Positions 12,646 through 22,724 of a stretch of 64,000 bases of DNA are shown one piece after another (the stretch's first letter is position 1; each line of letters starts with the position of its first letter). The DNA comes from Enterobacter ludwigii (GTDB lineage: Bacteria > Pseudomonadota > Gammaproteobacteria > Enterobacterales > Enterobacteriaceae), in the NCBI GenBank assembly GCA_900068845.1, contig CEFQ01000001.1, positions 128,983 through 192,982 on the forward strand, written 5' to 3'. The notes beneath the pieces are model-generated. The model was not told the DNA's origin. It made no database searches and was given only the letters and a program-made list of their open reading frames with translations. The translations under genes were made by a program, and so were the position numbers.

Positions 12646-13832
12646 TATCTATCCACAACATCTCTCACGCGTGACGCCAATCCCAACGCCAACACTGCAA
12701 GCCCCAACGCCAGCCAGTAAACCGACTCATGACCAAAGCGCTCGCTCATGGTGCCCTGAATGATGCCGGCGATAATCATGCCGGTGGAAATCGAGGTGGT
12801 GAACAGTGTCGTCGCCGCGCCCGCACGTCCGGGCATTAAATCCTGGAACCACAACATGCCAATCCCGGCGATGATGCCGATAAACGCGGCGTTAAACAGT
12901 TGCAGCACCATCAACGCTGTGCGCGACTCGAACATGACCAGTCCGAAATAAAACACAATTCCCGCCACCAGCGCCAGCAGCATCAGTTTGCGTTTGCCGA
13001 TACGCCGCGCGTAATGCCCTGCCAGCAGCATGATCGGAATCTCCAGCCCGGCGGCGGTGCCCATTAATAACCCCGCCAGCTTCTCCGGCAGGCCAAGTGT
13101 GGTGCTGATATACAGAGGCATATCAATAATATACATGGTGTTGCACGCCCACATGGTGACAGAGGCGATAAAAAGCAGCCGCACCTGGCTATCCTTCCAC
13201 GGGCTAAGCTGCGTTAGCACCTCTTCAGGCGATGCCACCACGCGTGGCACCGATGGCAAGGTGCGCCAGATCAGTAGCATACTCAGCAGAAAGATTCCCG
13301 CCGCAACGCAAAACAGCGTCACAAAGCCATAGTTGAGCGCCAGTGCGAACGACAGCGGCGGCCCAATCACCCACGCCAGTGACAACTGCGCACGCATCAC
13401 CGAGCTGAACATCACCACTTCACGCGCCGACTGATCGGCATATTCACGCGCGAGGGCGAACACCTGCGGAATCGACACGCTAGCCAGCGCAGACAAAAAC
13501 ACGCCCAGCGTCACAAGCGTTAAGTAGTGGCGATTGAAGGCAAACAGCAGCGCATTCAGCGTCGCCATCAGGCAGCAGAACAGGATCAGGTTGCGGCGAT
13601 CGCCCTTATTATCGGAGCGTTTCGCCATCAGCAGGCTGATCACGATTCCCGCTATCGCATTGATGGTAAAGAACAAGCCCACCCAGAACGGGCTCACCTG
13701 TACTTCGCGCGTCAGGAACAGGCTCAGCGTCGGTGCCTGTAATGCACCGGCCACGCCCGTCATAAACGACACAGCCATAAATGAGAGATAGACCGGATTG
13801 ACGCGGCGTTGGCGCGTTAACAGCGATTTCAT
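12645..13832 (-). CDS. setA: Sugar efflux transporter SetA (MFS)
   Basis: Inner-membrane proton-linked exporter of sugars and analogues, part of the response to sugar-phosphate stress. The 395 residues have twelve hydrophobic segments and SET-family stretches such as GVAGALQAPTLSLFL, FALAREYADQSAREVVMFS and GIGMLWFQDLMPGRAGAATTLF. The match is to SetA rather than SetB, and the location beside sgrR agrees. It lies about 65 bases downstream of the SgrS terminator and is read in the same direction, as in E. coli, where both can share a transcript. AGGGA precedes the ATG. Confidence 0.95.
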   Translation of the reverse strand: MKSLLTRQRRVNPVYLSFMAVSFMTGVAGALQAPTLSLFLTREVQVSPFWVGLFFTINAIAGIVISLLMAKRSDNKGDRRNLILFCCLMATLNALLFAFNRHYLTLVTLGVFLSALASVSIPQVFALAREYADQSAREVVMFSSVMRAQLSLAWVIGPPLSFALALNYGFVTLFCVAAGIFLLSMLLIWRTLPSVPRVVASPEEVLTQLSPWKDSQVRLLFIASVTMWACNTMYIIDMPLYISTTLGLPEKLAGLLMGTAAGLEIPIMLLAGHYARRIGKRKLMLLALVAGIVFYFGLVMFESRTALMVLQLFNAAFIGIIAGIGMLWFQDLMPGRAGAATTLFTTSISTGMIIAGIIQGTMSERFGHESVYWLALGLAVLALGLASRVRDVVDR

Positions 13833-13896
13833 GCAGAAATCCCTTTGCGGTTAAAAATGGGTAGAGAAAAGAGGGTAGAAGATTCTACAGCAAAAC

Positions 13897-14020
13897 GAAA
13901 AAAGCCAGCAGATAAAGCGCTGCTGGCGGTGAAAATGCACCCTACTCAGAAAAGGTTCCACATTGGCGGAACCGCTGTTAGAGCGCCATTCATTGCTGAA
14001 TGCCTCCCGCTCTTCCATTG
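13897..14020 (-). ncRNA. sgrS: SgrS small RNA (compact form, 5' end estimated)
   Basis: Hfq-dependent RNA that pairs with ptsG mRNA during glucose-phosphate stress. On the minus strand the segment CTGAGTAGGGTGC matches the E. coli pairing core (CTGAGTATTGGTG). It is followed by TTTTCACC and the terminator GCCAGCAG / CTGCTGGC (13904-13927) with six Ts, like the E. coli 3' end. A second hairpin, GGTTCC / GGAACC (13954-13973), lies just upstream of the core. The 5' end is placed from a weak promoter (-10 CATACT), giving about 125 nt compared with 227 nt in E. coli. No sgrT reading frame is visible. Shorter SgrS forms without sgrT are known in other enterics. Identification is firm, ends are approximate. 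Confidence 0.85.
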
Positions 14021-14031
14021 CCGGGCAGTAT

Positions 14032-14047
14032 GCCTCTAATATGAGGC
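14032..14047. promoter_or_regulatory. Palindrome in the sgrS-sgrR divergent promoter region
   Basis: Perfect inverted repeat GCCTC-TAATAT-GAGGC, 40 bases before sgrR and between the presumed -35 and -10 elements of sgrS. It could be an operator for SgrR, which controls both genes, or just part of the promoter. Function is inferred from position only. Confidence 0.4.
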
Positions 14048-14086
14048 AGGAAAAACTGAGCGATTCTGAGAAGGAGTTCCCCTTTT

Positions 14087-15748
14087 ATGTCCTCTGCACG
14101 TCTGCAACAGCAATTCATCCGCTTATGGCAAAGCTGCCAGGGCCAGGATCAGGAAACGACCTTAAACGCGTTGGCCGAACGGCTGCATTGCTCGCGTCGG
14201 CATATGCGTAACCTGCTCAACGCCATGCAAGGTGAAGGCTGGCTGATTTGGCAAGCGGAAGCGGGACGTGGCAAGCGCTCAATGCTGAGTTTCTGCTACA
14301 CCGGCTTGGCACTCCAGCAACAGCGTGCCGAGGATCTGCTGGATCAGGATCGTATCGATCAGTTAGTACAGTTAGTGGGCGATAAAAATCAGGTGCGCCA
14401 GATGATCGCAGCACATTTAGGCCGTAGCTTTCGGCAAGGCAAACACATCCTGCGCGTGCTTTATTATCGTCCGCTGCCTAATCTACTGCCCGGTTCGCCG
14501 CTGCGCCGCTCAGAAACCCATCTGGCAAGGCAAATTTTCAACGGTCTGATGCGTATAAATGAGGAAAAGGGGGAAATCGAGCCCGATATTGCGCATCACT
14601 GGCAGCAAACTTCACCGTTGCACTGGCGCTTCTTTCTACGCCCGGCGATTCGTTTTCACCATGGCCGAGAACTGGAGATTGACGATGTCATTGCCTCACT
14701 GGAACGCGTGCGCAGCCAGCCGCTGTTTTCACATATCGAAAAGCTGCATTCGCCCGCGCCCTGGACGCTGGATATCCATCTTAATCAGCCCGACGATTGG
14801 CTACCATGGCTGCTGGCAAGCGTCAGCGCGATGATCCTACCGCGCGAATGGCCGACCCTACGTCAGTTTTCTCGCCAGCCGATTGGCACCGGTCCTTACA
14901 GCGTGGAGCGTAATCAGCAGACACAGCTGAGAATTGCCGCCTTTGATGATTACTTTGGCTATCGCGCGCTGATTGATGATGTGTCGATTTGGGTGCTACC
15001 CGAGATCAGCGATGAACTGGTGTATGCCGGGGTAAAACTGCAGGGCGAAACCGCGGATGAAAAATCGGAAGAGAGTCGGCTGGAAGAAGGCTGTTATTTT
15101 CTGCTGTTCGATCAGCGTTCTGCCTTGGGCCGCGACGCGCATTTCCGCCGCTGGGTGAGCTATCTGTTCAACCCCATCGCCTTATTAAATCATGCTGGCG
15201 TTGGCTATCAGCGTTACTGGTTCCCGGCCTATGGCCTGCTGCCGCGCTGGCACCATCGCCGCGATCTCACACCTGCCGACAAACCGGCAGGATTAACCCA
15301 ACTAACGCTGAGTTGGTATAGCCATCACGTCGAGCACGAAGGCATCGCCAACGCGTTGCGCCCGCTGCTGGCACAGCAAGGTGTGGAGTTAATCACGCGG
15401 GAGGTGAGCTACGAAGTGTGGTTTGAAGGCAAAAGCGAAAGTGACATTTGGCTCGGCAGCGTCAACTTTACCCTGCCGCTGGAGTACGCGCTATTCGCCC
15501 AACTGTTCGAGCTACCGCTGATGCATCACTGCATCCCGATTGACTGGCAAGGCGATGCGGCGCGCTGGCGGCAGAAAGATTTACCCCTTGCTGAATGGAG
15601 CAAACAATTGATCGACAGCGACTATCTGCACCCGCTTTTTCATCATTGGCTGCTGCTGGAAGGTCAACGCAGTATGCGTGGCGTGCGACTGAATACACTC
15701 GGCTGGTTTGATTTCAAATCCGCCTGGTTTGCACCGCCAGAGCTGTAA
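14087..15748 (+). CDS. sgrR: Transcriptional regulator SgrR
   Basis: Activator of the sgrS gene in sugar-phosphate stress. The 553 residues have an N-terminal helix-turn-helix (about residues 1-115; [21 protein letters not shown]) joined to a solute-binding-protein-like domain ([43 protein letters not shown]) that should sense a small molecule. E. coli SgrR is 551 residues. AAGGAG stands ten bases before the ATG. The gene diverges from sgrS-setA. Confidence 0.96.
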   Translation: MSSARLQQQFIRLWQSCQGQDQETTLNALAERLHCSRRHMRNLLNAMQGEGWLIWQAEAGRGKRSMLSFCYTGLALQQQRAEDLLDQDRIDQLVQLVGDKNQVRQMIAAHLGRSFRQGKHILRVLYYRPLPNLLPGSPLRRSETHLARQIFNGLMRINEEKGEIEPDIAHHWQQTSPLHWRFFLRPAIRFHHGRELEIDDVIASLERVRSQPLFSHIEKLHSPAPWTLDIHLNQPDDWLPWLLASVSAMILPREWPTLRQFSRQPIGTGPYSVERNQQTQLRIAAFDDYFGYRALIDDVSIWVLPEISDELVYAGVKLQGETADEKSEESRLEEGCYFLLFDQRSALGRDAHFRRWVSYLFNPIALLNHAGVGYQRYWFPAYGLLPRWHHRRDLTPADKPAGLTQLTLSWYSHHVEHEGIANALRPLLAQQGVELITREVSYEVWFEGKSESDIWLGSVNFTLPLEYALFAQLFELPLMHHCIPIDWQGDAARWRQKDLPLAEWSKQLIDSDYLHPLFHHWLLLEGQRSMRGVRLNTLGWFDFKSAWFAPPEL

Positions 15749-15751
15749 ATA

Positions 15752-15818
15752 GGTGACCACAAATGGTGACCCTACGTTTAAAGAACGCAGTTTCGTAGGG
15801 TACGCATTCATGCACACC
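15752..15818 (+). repeat. REP-like double palindrome between sgrR and the thi riboswitch
   Basis: Two 25-base arms in inverted orientation, 17 bases apart: the first ends GGTGACCCTACG, the second begins CGTAGGGTACGC. Their innermost eight bases are perfectly complementary and about 18 of 25 positions agree overall. Each arm is itself an imperfect palindrome (GGTGACCA-caaa-TGGTGACC; GTACGCAT-tc-ATGCACAC). The layout resembles REP/BIME elements. It starts three bases after the sgrR stop codon and may end or stabilise its mRNA. Confidence 0.65.
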
Positions 15819-15889
15819 GAGCAGAATGGAACAAGACTTCCGGCCCATGATCCTTTCACGCTGTCCTATAAATGACTAGAATGAGCCGT

Positions 15890-15970
15890 TCTCAACGGGG
15901 TGCCTTGATGTCAGGGCTGAGAGAAACCCGTCGAACCTGATCCGGCTAATACCGGCGTAGGGATTTGAGA
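15890..15970 (+). promoter_or_regulatory. TPP riboswitch (THI element)
   Basis: All conserved blocks of the thiamine pyrophosphate aptamer are present in order: CGGGGTGC, GGGCTGAGA, ACCCG, GAACCTGATC and TAATACCGGCGTAGGGA. The closing stem is TCTCAA with TTGAGA at the two ends. It lies about 57 bases upstream of the thiB start codon, so TPP binding probably hides the ribosome binding site; no terminator is evident between them. It controls thiamine uptake by thiBPQ. Confidence 0.97.
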
Positions 15971-16027
15971 TGTCTCACTCCTCAGATCCTTTGCGACTCA
16001 ACTTATCTTCTCCTCAAGGAGCGCAAA

Positions 16028-17014
16028 GTGTTAAACAAAGTTCTGCCTGTGTTGCTGCTGGTTGCTGCACCGGCTTTCGCAGCCAAACCGATTCTGACCG
16101 TTTACACCTACGATTCATTCTCTGCCGATTGGGGCCCCGGCCCGGCGGTGAAAAAAGCCTTCGAAGCGCAGTGCGACTGCGAGCTGAAGTACGTGGCGCT
16201 GGAAGATGGCGTGTCACTGCTCAATCGCGTGCGCATGGAAGGCAAAAACAGCAAAGCCGATGTGGTATTGGGACTGGATAACAATCTGGTGCAGGCGGCA
16301 GAGAAAACCGGCCTGTTTGCTAAAAGCAGCGTCGATACACACGCTTTGCAGCTGCCGGATGGCTGGCATAACGACACCTTCATCCCGTTCGACTATGGCT
16401 ACTTCGCCTTCGTCTACGATAAAAACAAGCTGAAGAATCCGCCGAAAAGCCTAAAAGAACTGGTCGAAAGCCCGGAAAAATGGCGCGTGATCTATGAAGA
16501 TCCACGTACCAGCACGCCGGGCCTTGGCCTGTTGCTGTGGATGCAGAAAGTCTATGGCGAGAACGCGCCTGACGCATGGCAGAAGCTGGCACAAAAAACC
16601 GTTACCGTCACCAAAGGCTGGAGCGAAGCTTACGGTCTGTTCCTGAAAGGCGAAGGCGATCTGGTGTTGAGTTACACCACGTCTCCGGCTTATCACATCA
16701 TCGAAGAGAAGAAAGAGAACTACGCCGCGGCCGAATTCAGCGAAGGCCACTATTTGCAGGTGGAAGTTGCCGCACAACTCGCCAGCAGTAAACAGCCCAA
16801 GCTGGCGCAGCAGTTCATGCAGTTTATGGTTTCTCCTGCCTTCCAGCAGACCATTCCCACCGGCAACTGGATGTATCCCGTCATCAAAAGCGATCTCCCT
16901 GCCGGTTATCAAGCGCTACAGGTTCCCGCTAAAGCGTTGCAATTCACGCCAGCCGACGTGGCCGACCATCGCGCTGCATGGATCAGCGCATGGCAACGCG
17001 CCGTTAGCCGCTAA
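16028..17014 (+). CDS. thiB: Thiamine ABC transporter, periplasmic binding protein
   Basis: Binds thiamine, its phosphates and TPP in the periplasm and delivers them to ThiPQ. The start is GTG, preceded by AAGGAG at seven bases, giving 328 residues with a signal peptide (LNKVLPVLLLVAAPAFA, cleavage before AKPIL). Earlier in-frame starts overlap the riboswitch and were rejected. YTYDSFSADWGPGPAVKKAF and TSTPGLGLLLWMQKVYG are strongly conserved with E. coli. First gene of thiBPQ; the stop codon overlaps the thiP start by one base. Confidence 0.97.
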   Translation: MLNKVLPVLLLVAAPAFAAKPILTVYTYDSFSADWGPGPAVKKAFEAQCDCELKYVALEDGVSLLNRVRMEGKNSKADVVLGLDNNLVQAAEKTGLFAKSSVDTHALQLPDGWHNDTFIPFDYGYFAFVYDKNKLKNPPKSLKELVESPEKWRVIYEDPRTSTPGLGLLLWMQKVYGENAPDAWQKLAQKTVTVTKGWSEAYGLFLKGEGDLVLSYTTSPAYHIIEEKKENYAAAEFSEGHYLQVEVAAQLASSKQPKLAQQFMQFMVSPAFQQTIPTGNWMYPVIKSDLPAGYQALQVPAKALQFTPADVADHRAAWISAWQRAVSR

Positions 17015-18600
17015 TGCCAGGTTGGTTAATTCCCGGTTCGCTCACCGCGCTATTGCTGTGCGCGGTAGCGCTGCTGGCGTTTGGCGCCTTGGTGATGGTT
17101 GCACCGGCCACCGACTGGCGCGCGCTGCTCGACGACAGCTATCTGCATCATGTGCTGCTGTTCTCGTTTGAGCAGGCGTTGCTCTCAGCGCTGCTGTCGG
17201 TGCTGCCCGCGATTCTGCTGGCACGCGCGCTCTATCGTCGCCGTTTCCCTGGCCGCAATCTGTTGCTGCGCCTGTGCGCCATGACGCTGGTGCTACCGGT
17301 GCTGGTGGCGGTGTTTGGCTTGCTTAGCGTTTACGGTCGCAGCGGCTGGCTGGCGCAACTGTGCGCGGCCCTCGGCTTTGACTACCACTTTTCGCCGTAC
17401 GGCCTGCAGGGCATTCTGCTGGCGCACGTCTTCTTTAACCTGCCGCTGGCGACGCGCCTGCTGTTGCAAGCGCTGGAGAGCATTCCCGGCGAGCAGCGGC
17501 AAGTCGCCGCCCAACTTGGCCTGCGCGGCTGGAATCTATTTCGTTTGCTGGAGTGGCCGTGGCTACGCCGTCAGATTTTGCCCACAGCGGCGCTGATCTT
17601 TATGCTCTGTTTCGCCAGCTTCGCCACGGTGCTGGCGTTGGGCGGCGGTCCGCAGGCCACCACGCTGGAACTGGCAATCTATCAGGCGCTGAATTTCGAT
17701 TACGATCCAGGTCGCGCGGCGCTACTGGCATTGTTACAGCTCGGCTGCTGCTTGCTACTGGTATTGCTGAGCCAGCGCTTTAGCAAAGCCATTCCCGCCG
17801 GAAGCCAAAGCATTCGTGGCTGGCGCGATCCGCAGGATTCATGGCATGCGCGCGTTGCCGATACGGTATTGATTGGCCTGGCGCTGCTGCTGCTGTTACC
17901 ACCGCTGGCGGCGGTGGTGGTGGATGGTTTGCGCGGCGGCATCGCCGGTGCGCTACAACAAGCGGCGCTCTGGCAAGCCACCTTTACCTCGCTGCGTATC
18001 GCCGTGGGTGCCGGGGTGCTCTGTGTGGTGCTGACCATGATGCTGCTCTGGAGCAGTCGAGAACTGCGTCAGCGGCAGAATATGATCGCCGCGCAGGCGA
18101 TGGAGATGAGCGGCATGCTGATTCTGGCGATGCCGGGCATCGTGCTAGCGAGCGGTTTTTTCCTGCTGTTCAACGCCACCATCGGGCTACCACAGCGCGC
18201 CGATGGCTTGGTGATCTTCACCAACGCATTGATCGCCATTCCCTACGCCATGAAAGTGCTGGAGAATCCGATGCGTGATATCAGCGCCCGATACAGCCAG
18301 CTGTGTTCCTCACTCGGCATCGCGGGTTTCAACCGCTTGCGACTGATTGAATTGCGCGCGCTGAAACGCCCACTTGCTCAAGCGCTGGCGTTTGCCTGCG
18401 TATTGTCGATCGGTGATTTCGGCGTTGTCGCGCTGTTTGGCAGCGCCGATTTTCGCACGCTGCCCTTCTATCTGTTCCAGCAGATTGGCGCCTATCGCGG
18501 CGCGGACGGTGCCGTCACCGCGCTGCTGCTACTGTTACTCTGCTTGCTCCTCTTTACACTGATGGAAAAATTACCGGGCCGCCATGCTGACACTGAATAA
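17014..18600 (+). CDS. thiP: Thiamine ABC transporter permease
   Basis: Inner-membrane permease of the thiamine importer. The 528 residues form a tandem of two binding-protein-dependent permease units with about twelve hydrophobic segments. EAA-loop-like segments are seen in each half ([19 protein letters not shown] and [19 protein letters not shown]). The start overlaps the thiB stop by TAATG, and the end overlaps thiQ by 17 bases, which indicates translational coupling. Confidence 0.96.
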   Translation: MPGWLIPGSLTALLLCAVALLAFGALVMVAPATDWRALLDDSYLHHVLLFSFEQALLSALLSVLPAILLARALYRRRFPGRNLLLRLCAMTLVLPVLVAVFGLLSVYGRSGWLAQLCAALGFDYHFSPYGLQGILLAHVFFNLPLATRLLLQALESIPGEQRQVAAQLGLRGWNLFRLLEWPWLRRQILPTAALIFMLCFASFATVLALGGGPQATTLELAIYQALNFDYDPGRAALLALLQLGCCLLLVLLSQRFSKAIPAGSQSIRGWRDPQDSWHARVADTVLIGLALLLLLPPLAAVVVDGLRGGIAGALQQAALWQATFTSLRIAVGAGVLCVVLTMMLLWSSRELRQRQNMIAAQAMEMSGMLILAMPGIVLASGFFLLFNATIGLPQRADGLVIFTNALIAIPYAMKVLENPMRDISARYSQLCSSLGIAGFNRLRLIELRALKRPLAQALAFACVLSIGDFGVVALFGSADFRTLPFYLFQQIGAYRGADGAVTALLLLLLCLLLFTLMEKLPGRHADTE

Positions 18601-19285
18601 CCTCACTTACCTTTATCAGCATCTGCCGATGCGCTTCAGTTTTACGGCGCAGGCGGGTGAACGTCTGGCGATCCTCGGCCCGAGCGGCGCAGGCAAAAGC
18701 ACCTTGCTGAGCCTGATTGGCGGCTTTTTGCCGATCAATCAAGGTGCGCTGGTGATGAACGGCGTGGATCATACGCACAGCGTGCCATCAGCGCGGCCGG
18801 TGTCGATGCTGTTTCAGGAGAACAATCTTTTTCCGCATCTGACGGTGCAGCAAAACATGGCGTTGGGTTTACATCCTGGCCTGAAACTGACGCGCGATCA
18901 GCAGCAGCAGCTGGCCGACATCGCAGAACAAACCGGCCTGCAGCCGATGCTAGCGCGTTTGCCGGGTCAGCTCTCCGGCGGTCAGCGTCAGCGCGTGGCG
19001 TTGGCGCGTTGCCTGTTGCGCAATCAGCCGATTTTACTGCTGGATGAGCCCTTTTCCGCTCTCGATCCGGCGCTGCGTGGTGAGATGCTCCAGTTGGTGC
19101 GTTCGGTGTGCGAAAGCCGCAACATCACCTTGTTGATGGTGTCGCATAGCCTGGAAGATGCGCAACAGATTGCGGCGCGCAGTTTGGTGATCGTTGATGG
19201 GCGCATTTACTGGGATGGCAGCACGGAGAGTTTAGTGCGGGGCGAAAGTGAAGCAGCCGCCATCCTTGGCGTGCAACGTCGTTAA
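18584..19285 (+). CDS. thiQ: Thiamine ABC transporter ATP-binding protein
   Basis: ATPase of the thiamine importer. The 233 residues carry Walker A (GPSGAGKST), a Q-loop (MLFQENNLF), the ABC signature LSGGQRQR, Walker B ([12 protein letters not shown]) and the switch histidine (MVSHS). Last gene of thiBPQ. Its end overlaps the end of the convergent yabI by four bases, so no room is left for a separate terminator. Confidence 0.97.
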   Translation: MLTLNNLTYLYQHLPMRFSFTAQAGERLAILGPSGAGKSTLLSLIGGFLPINQGALVMNGVDHTHSVPSARPVSMLFQENNLFPHLTVQQNMALGLHPGLKLTRDQQQQLADIAEQTGLQPMLARLPGQLSGGQRQRVALARCLLRNQPILLLDEPFSALDPALRGEMLQLVRSVCESRNITLLMVSHSLEDAQQIAARSLVIVDGRIYWDGSTESLVRGESEAAAILGVQRR

Positions 19286-20046
19286 GCGAAGAACACTTTC
19301 CCTAACAGCTGGCGGAAGATCGGCATCATCGGATGGAACTGGATGGCGATAAACGCGCCCAGACCGATCGTCGCCATTAACGGTGCCAGCCAGCGCAGGC
19401 GCGCGGTCGGCAGATATTTCGTTGCCCAATCAACGGTTTTCCCGCTGCGCCACCAGCGCCACAGTAACCAGCCACCGAGCCACAGCAGCAGCGCCACCAG
19501 CAGCAGTAACCATTTAAAGTTGCCGCCCTGTGCCGCCTGCGGCACATCAATCGCCACGCCCGCCAAAATGCCCGGCATCAAATACGCTGGCGGCCAGAGA
19601 ATGCAGCCGATCAAATTGGGCGGCAAGAACTTGCGCACCGGCAGTTCCAGCATACCTGCCGCTAACGGAATCAGCGGACGCGTTGGCCCAACAAAACGGC
19701 CGACCAGAATGGTGAACATGCTGTGCTGGTGCAGTGCATGCTCGGTTTTATCCAGCAAACCCTGGTACTTTTTCAGATATTTCCAGCGATGCAGCGGCCC
19801 CTGAAACTTCCAGCCGATGCCGTAAGAGACCCAATCGCCGATTAAACAACCCACGAATCCGGCCGCCCACGCGGGATAAAGACCAATTTGTCCACTGCCA
19901 ACCAGCGCCCCAAGGCTGGCCATTAATACCGTGCCCGGCAACAGCAATCCCACGAAGGCCAGCGACTCAAGGAAGGTCACCAGCGCCACGGCGATCAGCG
20001 CGTACTCCAGCGATTGCGAAAACAGGTGTTGAATCCAGGCTTCCAT
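19282..20046 (-). CDS. yabI: DedA-family membrane protein YabI
   Basis: Inner-membrane protein of the DedA superfamily, whose members are linked to lipid flipping and envelope homeostasis; the exact substrate of YabI is not known. The 254 residues match E. coli YabI in length. Family motifs are seen in [16 protein letters not shown] and [17 protein letters not shown] (the conserved arginine-rich segment), with several hydrophobic helices. It lies tail to tail with thiQ and head to head with polB. Confidence 0.92.
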   Translation of the reverse strand: MEAWIQHLFSQSLEYALIAVALVTFLESLAFVGLLLPGTVLMASLGALVGSGQIGLYPAWAAGFVGCLIGDWVSYGIGWKFQGPLHRWKYLKKYQGLLDKTEHALHQHSMFTILVGRFVGPTRPLIPLAAGMLELPVRKFLPPNLIGCILWPPAYLMPGILAGVAIDVPQAAQGGNFKWLLLLVALLLWLGGWLLWRWWRSGKTVDWATKYLPTARLRWLAPLMATIGLGAFIAIQFHPMMPIFRQLLGKVFFA

Positions 20047-20154
20047 AAATATCCTCTGCGGAATATAGAGGCTGGATTGTCCAGAGCATACCCACAGGCG
20101 TCAAGGCAAGAATTGTAGAACGATGTTGACAAAGTGGTGGCAATCTCGCCTGCT

Positions 20155-20184
20155 GAGACACTGTATAAACATCCATGTTATACT
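20155..20184 (+). promoter_or_regulatory. polB promoter with LexA-like box
   Basis: A TATACT -10 box (20179-20184) lies 28 bases before the polB start codon, with GAGACA 18 bases upstream as a poor -35. Between them, CACTGTATAAACATCCATGT (20159-20178) agrees well with the left half of the SOS box (CTGTATA) but poorly with the right half (CCAT for ACAG). E. coli polB is LexA-controlled from the same place, so weak SOS control is likely. Confidence 0.5.
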
Positions 20185-20211
20185 GAATGCAATTCATTCT
20201 CTGGAGTTACC

Positions 20212-22572
20212 GTGACCAATCCGCGCGCAGGTTTTCTGCTTACCCGACATTGGCGAGATACGCCGACCGGCAGCGAAGTGGTGCTGTGGCTGGCAACCGA
20301 CAACGGCCCGCAGCGGCTGGTGCTGCCTGCGCAGGAATCGGTGGCGTTTGTTCCCGAGGAGTTTCGTGCGCAAACCGAGGCGCTCATCCACGGTGAGCGC
20401 CACACGCGCCTGCAAGCGCTGGAGCTGAAGGATTTTCGCCGACGTCCGGTGTTTGGCCTCAATTGCCGCAGCAATCGCCAACTGCAAAACCTGGAAAAGC
20501 GCCTGCGCGAGAACGGCATTTCCGTCTACGAAGCCGATATTCGCCCACCCGAACGCTACCTGATGGAGCGCTTTATCACCGCGCCAGTGTGGTTTAGCGG
20601 TGAAACGCGCGGAGACAGCGTGATCAACGCACGCCTAAAACCGCATCCTGATTACCGTCCGCAGTTGAAATGGGTGTCGCTGGATATCGAAACCACCCAG
20701 CATGGCGAGCTCTACTGCATCGGGCTGGAAGGCTGCGGCCAGCGCCAGGTTTACATGCTCGGTCCGCCCAACGGCGATGCCAGCACGCTTGATTTTGAGC
20801 TGATTTATGTGGATAGCCGCCCACAGCTGCTGGAGCAGCTCAATGCCTGGTTTGAGCGGCATGAACCGGACGTGATTATCGGCTGGAACGTGGTGCAGTT
20901 CGATCTGCGTGTATTGCAAAAGCATGCCGACCGTTACGGCATTCCGCTGCGCTTAGGCCGCCAGAAGCACGCGCTGGAGTGGCGCGAGCACGGTTTTAAA
21001 CCCGGTGTGTTCTTCGCGCAGGCGACGGGCCGCTTGATTATCGATGGCATCGACGCGCTCAAATCCGCCTTCTGGGATTTTCCCTCTTTCAGCCTTGAAG
21101 CGGTATCGCGCCAGCTGCTGGGTGAAGGCAAAGCCATTGATAATCCGTGGCAGCGCATGGAGGAGATTAACTGGCGCTTCGCCAACGATAAACCGGCGCT
21201 GGCGAAATACAATCTCAAGGATTGCGAGCTGGTGACGCGCATTTTCCAGCACACCGCCATCATGCCGTTCTTGCTGGAACGCGCCACGGTGAACGGTTTA
21301 GCGGTGGATCGTCACGGCGGTTCGGTAGCGGCGTTTGGGCATCTCTATATTCCGCGCATGCACCGCTCCGGTTTCGTGGCGCCTAATCTCGGCGAAGTGG
21401 CGCCGGAAGCCAGCCCTGGCGGCTACGTGATGGATTCGCGTCCCGGCCTGTATGACTCGGTGCTGGTACTGGATTATAAAAGCCTGTATCCCTCGATTAT
21501 TCGTACCTTTCTCATCGATCCGGTCGGTCTGGTGGAAGGCCTGGCGCATCCGGATGATGTTGATTCGGTCCCCGGCTTCCGCAACGCGCGTTTTTCCCGC
21601 GACACGCACTGTTTACCCGCGATTGTCGAGCAGATCTGGCAAGGTCGCGAAGCCGCTAAGCGCGACAACAATAAACCGCTGTCACAGGCGCTGAAAATCA
21701 TCATGAATGCTTTTTACGGCGTGCTCGGGACCAGCGCTTGTCGTTTCTTCGATCCGCGCCTGGCGTCATCCATTACCCTGCGCGGCCACGCCATCATGCA
21801 GCAAACGCGCGAATTGATTGAAGCCGAAGGCTTTGATGTGATTTACGGCGATACCGATTCTACCTTCGTCTGGCTGAAAGGCGCGCGCAGTGAAGCGGAG
21901 GCGGCGGCAATGGGTCGTCACCTCGCCGAACGTGTTAATGGCTGGTGGCAGCAGCATTTGCAATCCACGTATGGGCTGAAGAGCGCGCTGGAGCTTGAGT
22001 ATGAAACCCACTTCAGCCGCTTTCTGATGCCGACCATTCGCGGCGCCGAGCAGGGCAGCAAAAAGCGTTACGCCGGCCTGATCCGCAGCGACAGCGGCGA
22101 GCGGCTGGTGTTTAAAGGCCTCGAATCCGTACGCACCGACTGGACGCCGCTGGCGCAACAGTTCCAGCAGAACCTGTATGGCCGCATTTTTCGTGGCGAA
22201 CCGTGGCAGGATTACATCCGCGAAACAGTGGCGCAATTGCTGGCAGGCGAGCTCGACGATCGTCTGGTGTATAAAAAGCGCCTGCGTCGCGCACTGAAAG
22301 ATTACGAGCGCAATGTGCCGCCACACGTGCGTGCCGCGCGTCTCGCCGATGAGCACAACCGTAAGTTACAGCGGCCGTTGCAATATCAAAACGGCGGCTC
22401 GATTCGCTATGTGATGGCGACGGCAGGACCGGAACCCCTGGAGGCGCGTAACACGCCTCTCGACTACGATCACTACGTCACCAAACAGCTACAACCGGTG
22501 GCTGACGGTATTTTACCGTTTGTCGGTGATGACTTTGCTACACTGATTACTGGGCAGTTGGGGCTTTTTTGA
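20212..22572 (+). CDS. polB: DNA polymerase II (family B)
   Basis: SOS-induced family B polymerase for replication restart and lesion bypass, with 3'-5' proofreading. A GTG start with GGAG five bases upstream gives 786 residues (E. coli 783); the longer ATG frame begins upstream of the predicted promoter. The exonuclease motifs are [11 protein letters not shown] and [10 protein letters not shown]. The polymerase motifs are [33 protein letters not shown] and KKRYAGL. The C-terminus QLGLF fits the beta-clamp binding tail. In E. coli the ara genes lie between yabI and polB; here they are absent. Confidence 0.97.
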   Translation: MTNPRAGFLLTRHWRDTPTGSEVVLWLATDNGPQRLVLPAQESVAFVPEEFRAQTEALIHGERHTRLQALELKDFRRRPVFGLNCRSNRQLQNLEKRLRENGISVYEADIRPPERYLMERFITAPVWFSGETRGDSVINARLKPHPDYRPQLKWVSLDIETTQHGELYCIGLEGCGQRQVYMLGPPNGDASTLDFELIYVDSRPQLLEQLNAWFERHEPDVIIGWNVVQFDLRVLQKHADRYGIPLRLGRQKHALEWREHGFKPGVFFAQATGRLIIDGIDALKSAFWDFPSFSLEAVSRQLLGEGKAIDNPWQRMEEINWRFANDKPALAKYNLKDCELVTRIFQHTAIMPFLLERATVNGLAVDRHGGSVAAFGHLYIPRMHRSGFVAPNLGEVAPEASPGGYVMDSRPGLYDSVLVLDYKSLYPSIIRTFLIDPVGLVEGLAHPDDVDSVPGFRNARFSRDTHCLPAIVEQIWQGREAAKRDNNKPLSQALKIIMNAFYGVLGTSACRFFDPRLASSITLRGHAIMQQTRELIEAEGFDVIYGDTDSTFVWLKGARSEAEAAAMGRHLAERVNGWWQQHLQSTYGLKSALELEYETHFSRFLMPTIRGAEQGSKKRYAGLIRSDSGERLVFKGLESVRTDWTPLAQQFQQNLYGRIFRGEPWQDYIRETVAQLLAGELDDRLVYKKRLRRALKDYERNVPPHVRAARLADEHNRKLQRPLQYQNGGSIRYVMATAGPEPLEARNTPLDYDHYVTKQLQPVADGILPFVGDDFATLITGQLGLF

Positions 22573-22724
22573 CAGGTGACGAATGCCTTGCCATCCAGTA
22601 CCATAGCGCCCTTCCTGATTCTCACCGCACACACAATCTGACCAAACACCCGTTTGGCGGTTGGGTATTGCCTGAGTGCAGGTGAACTTCTTTATGGCAT
22701 GTAAGAGAGTCGAGCAAAAAATAT

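Noticed and set aside
13851..14018. 55-codon frame on the minus strand inside the SgrS region, as an SgrT candidate
   Set aside because: Its translation (MEEREAFSNEWRS...) does not resemble SgrT, it has no Shine-Dalgarno sequence and it reads through the SgrS terminator.
15965..16027. Longer thiB starting at a TTG in the riboswitch
   Set aside because: It would place coding sequence in the closing stem of the TPP aptamer and hide the signal peptide; the GTG with AAGGAG is better.
20134..20211. N-terminal extension of polB by 26 codons
   Set aside because: The ATG lies upstream of the predicted -10 box, and the added residues do not match DNA polymerase II.
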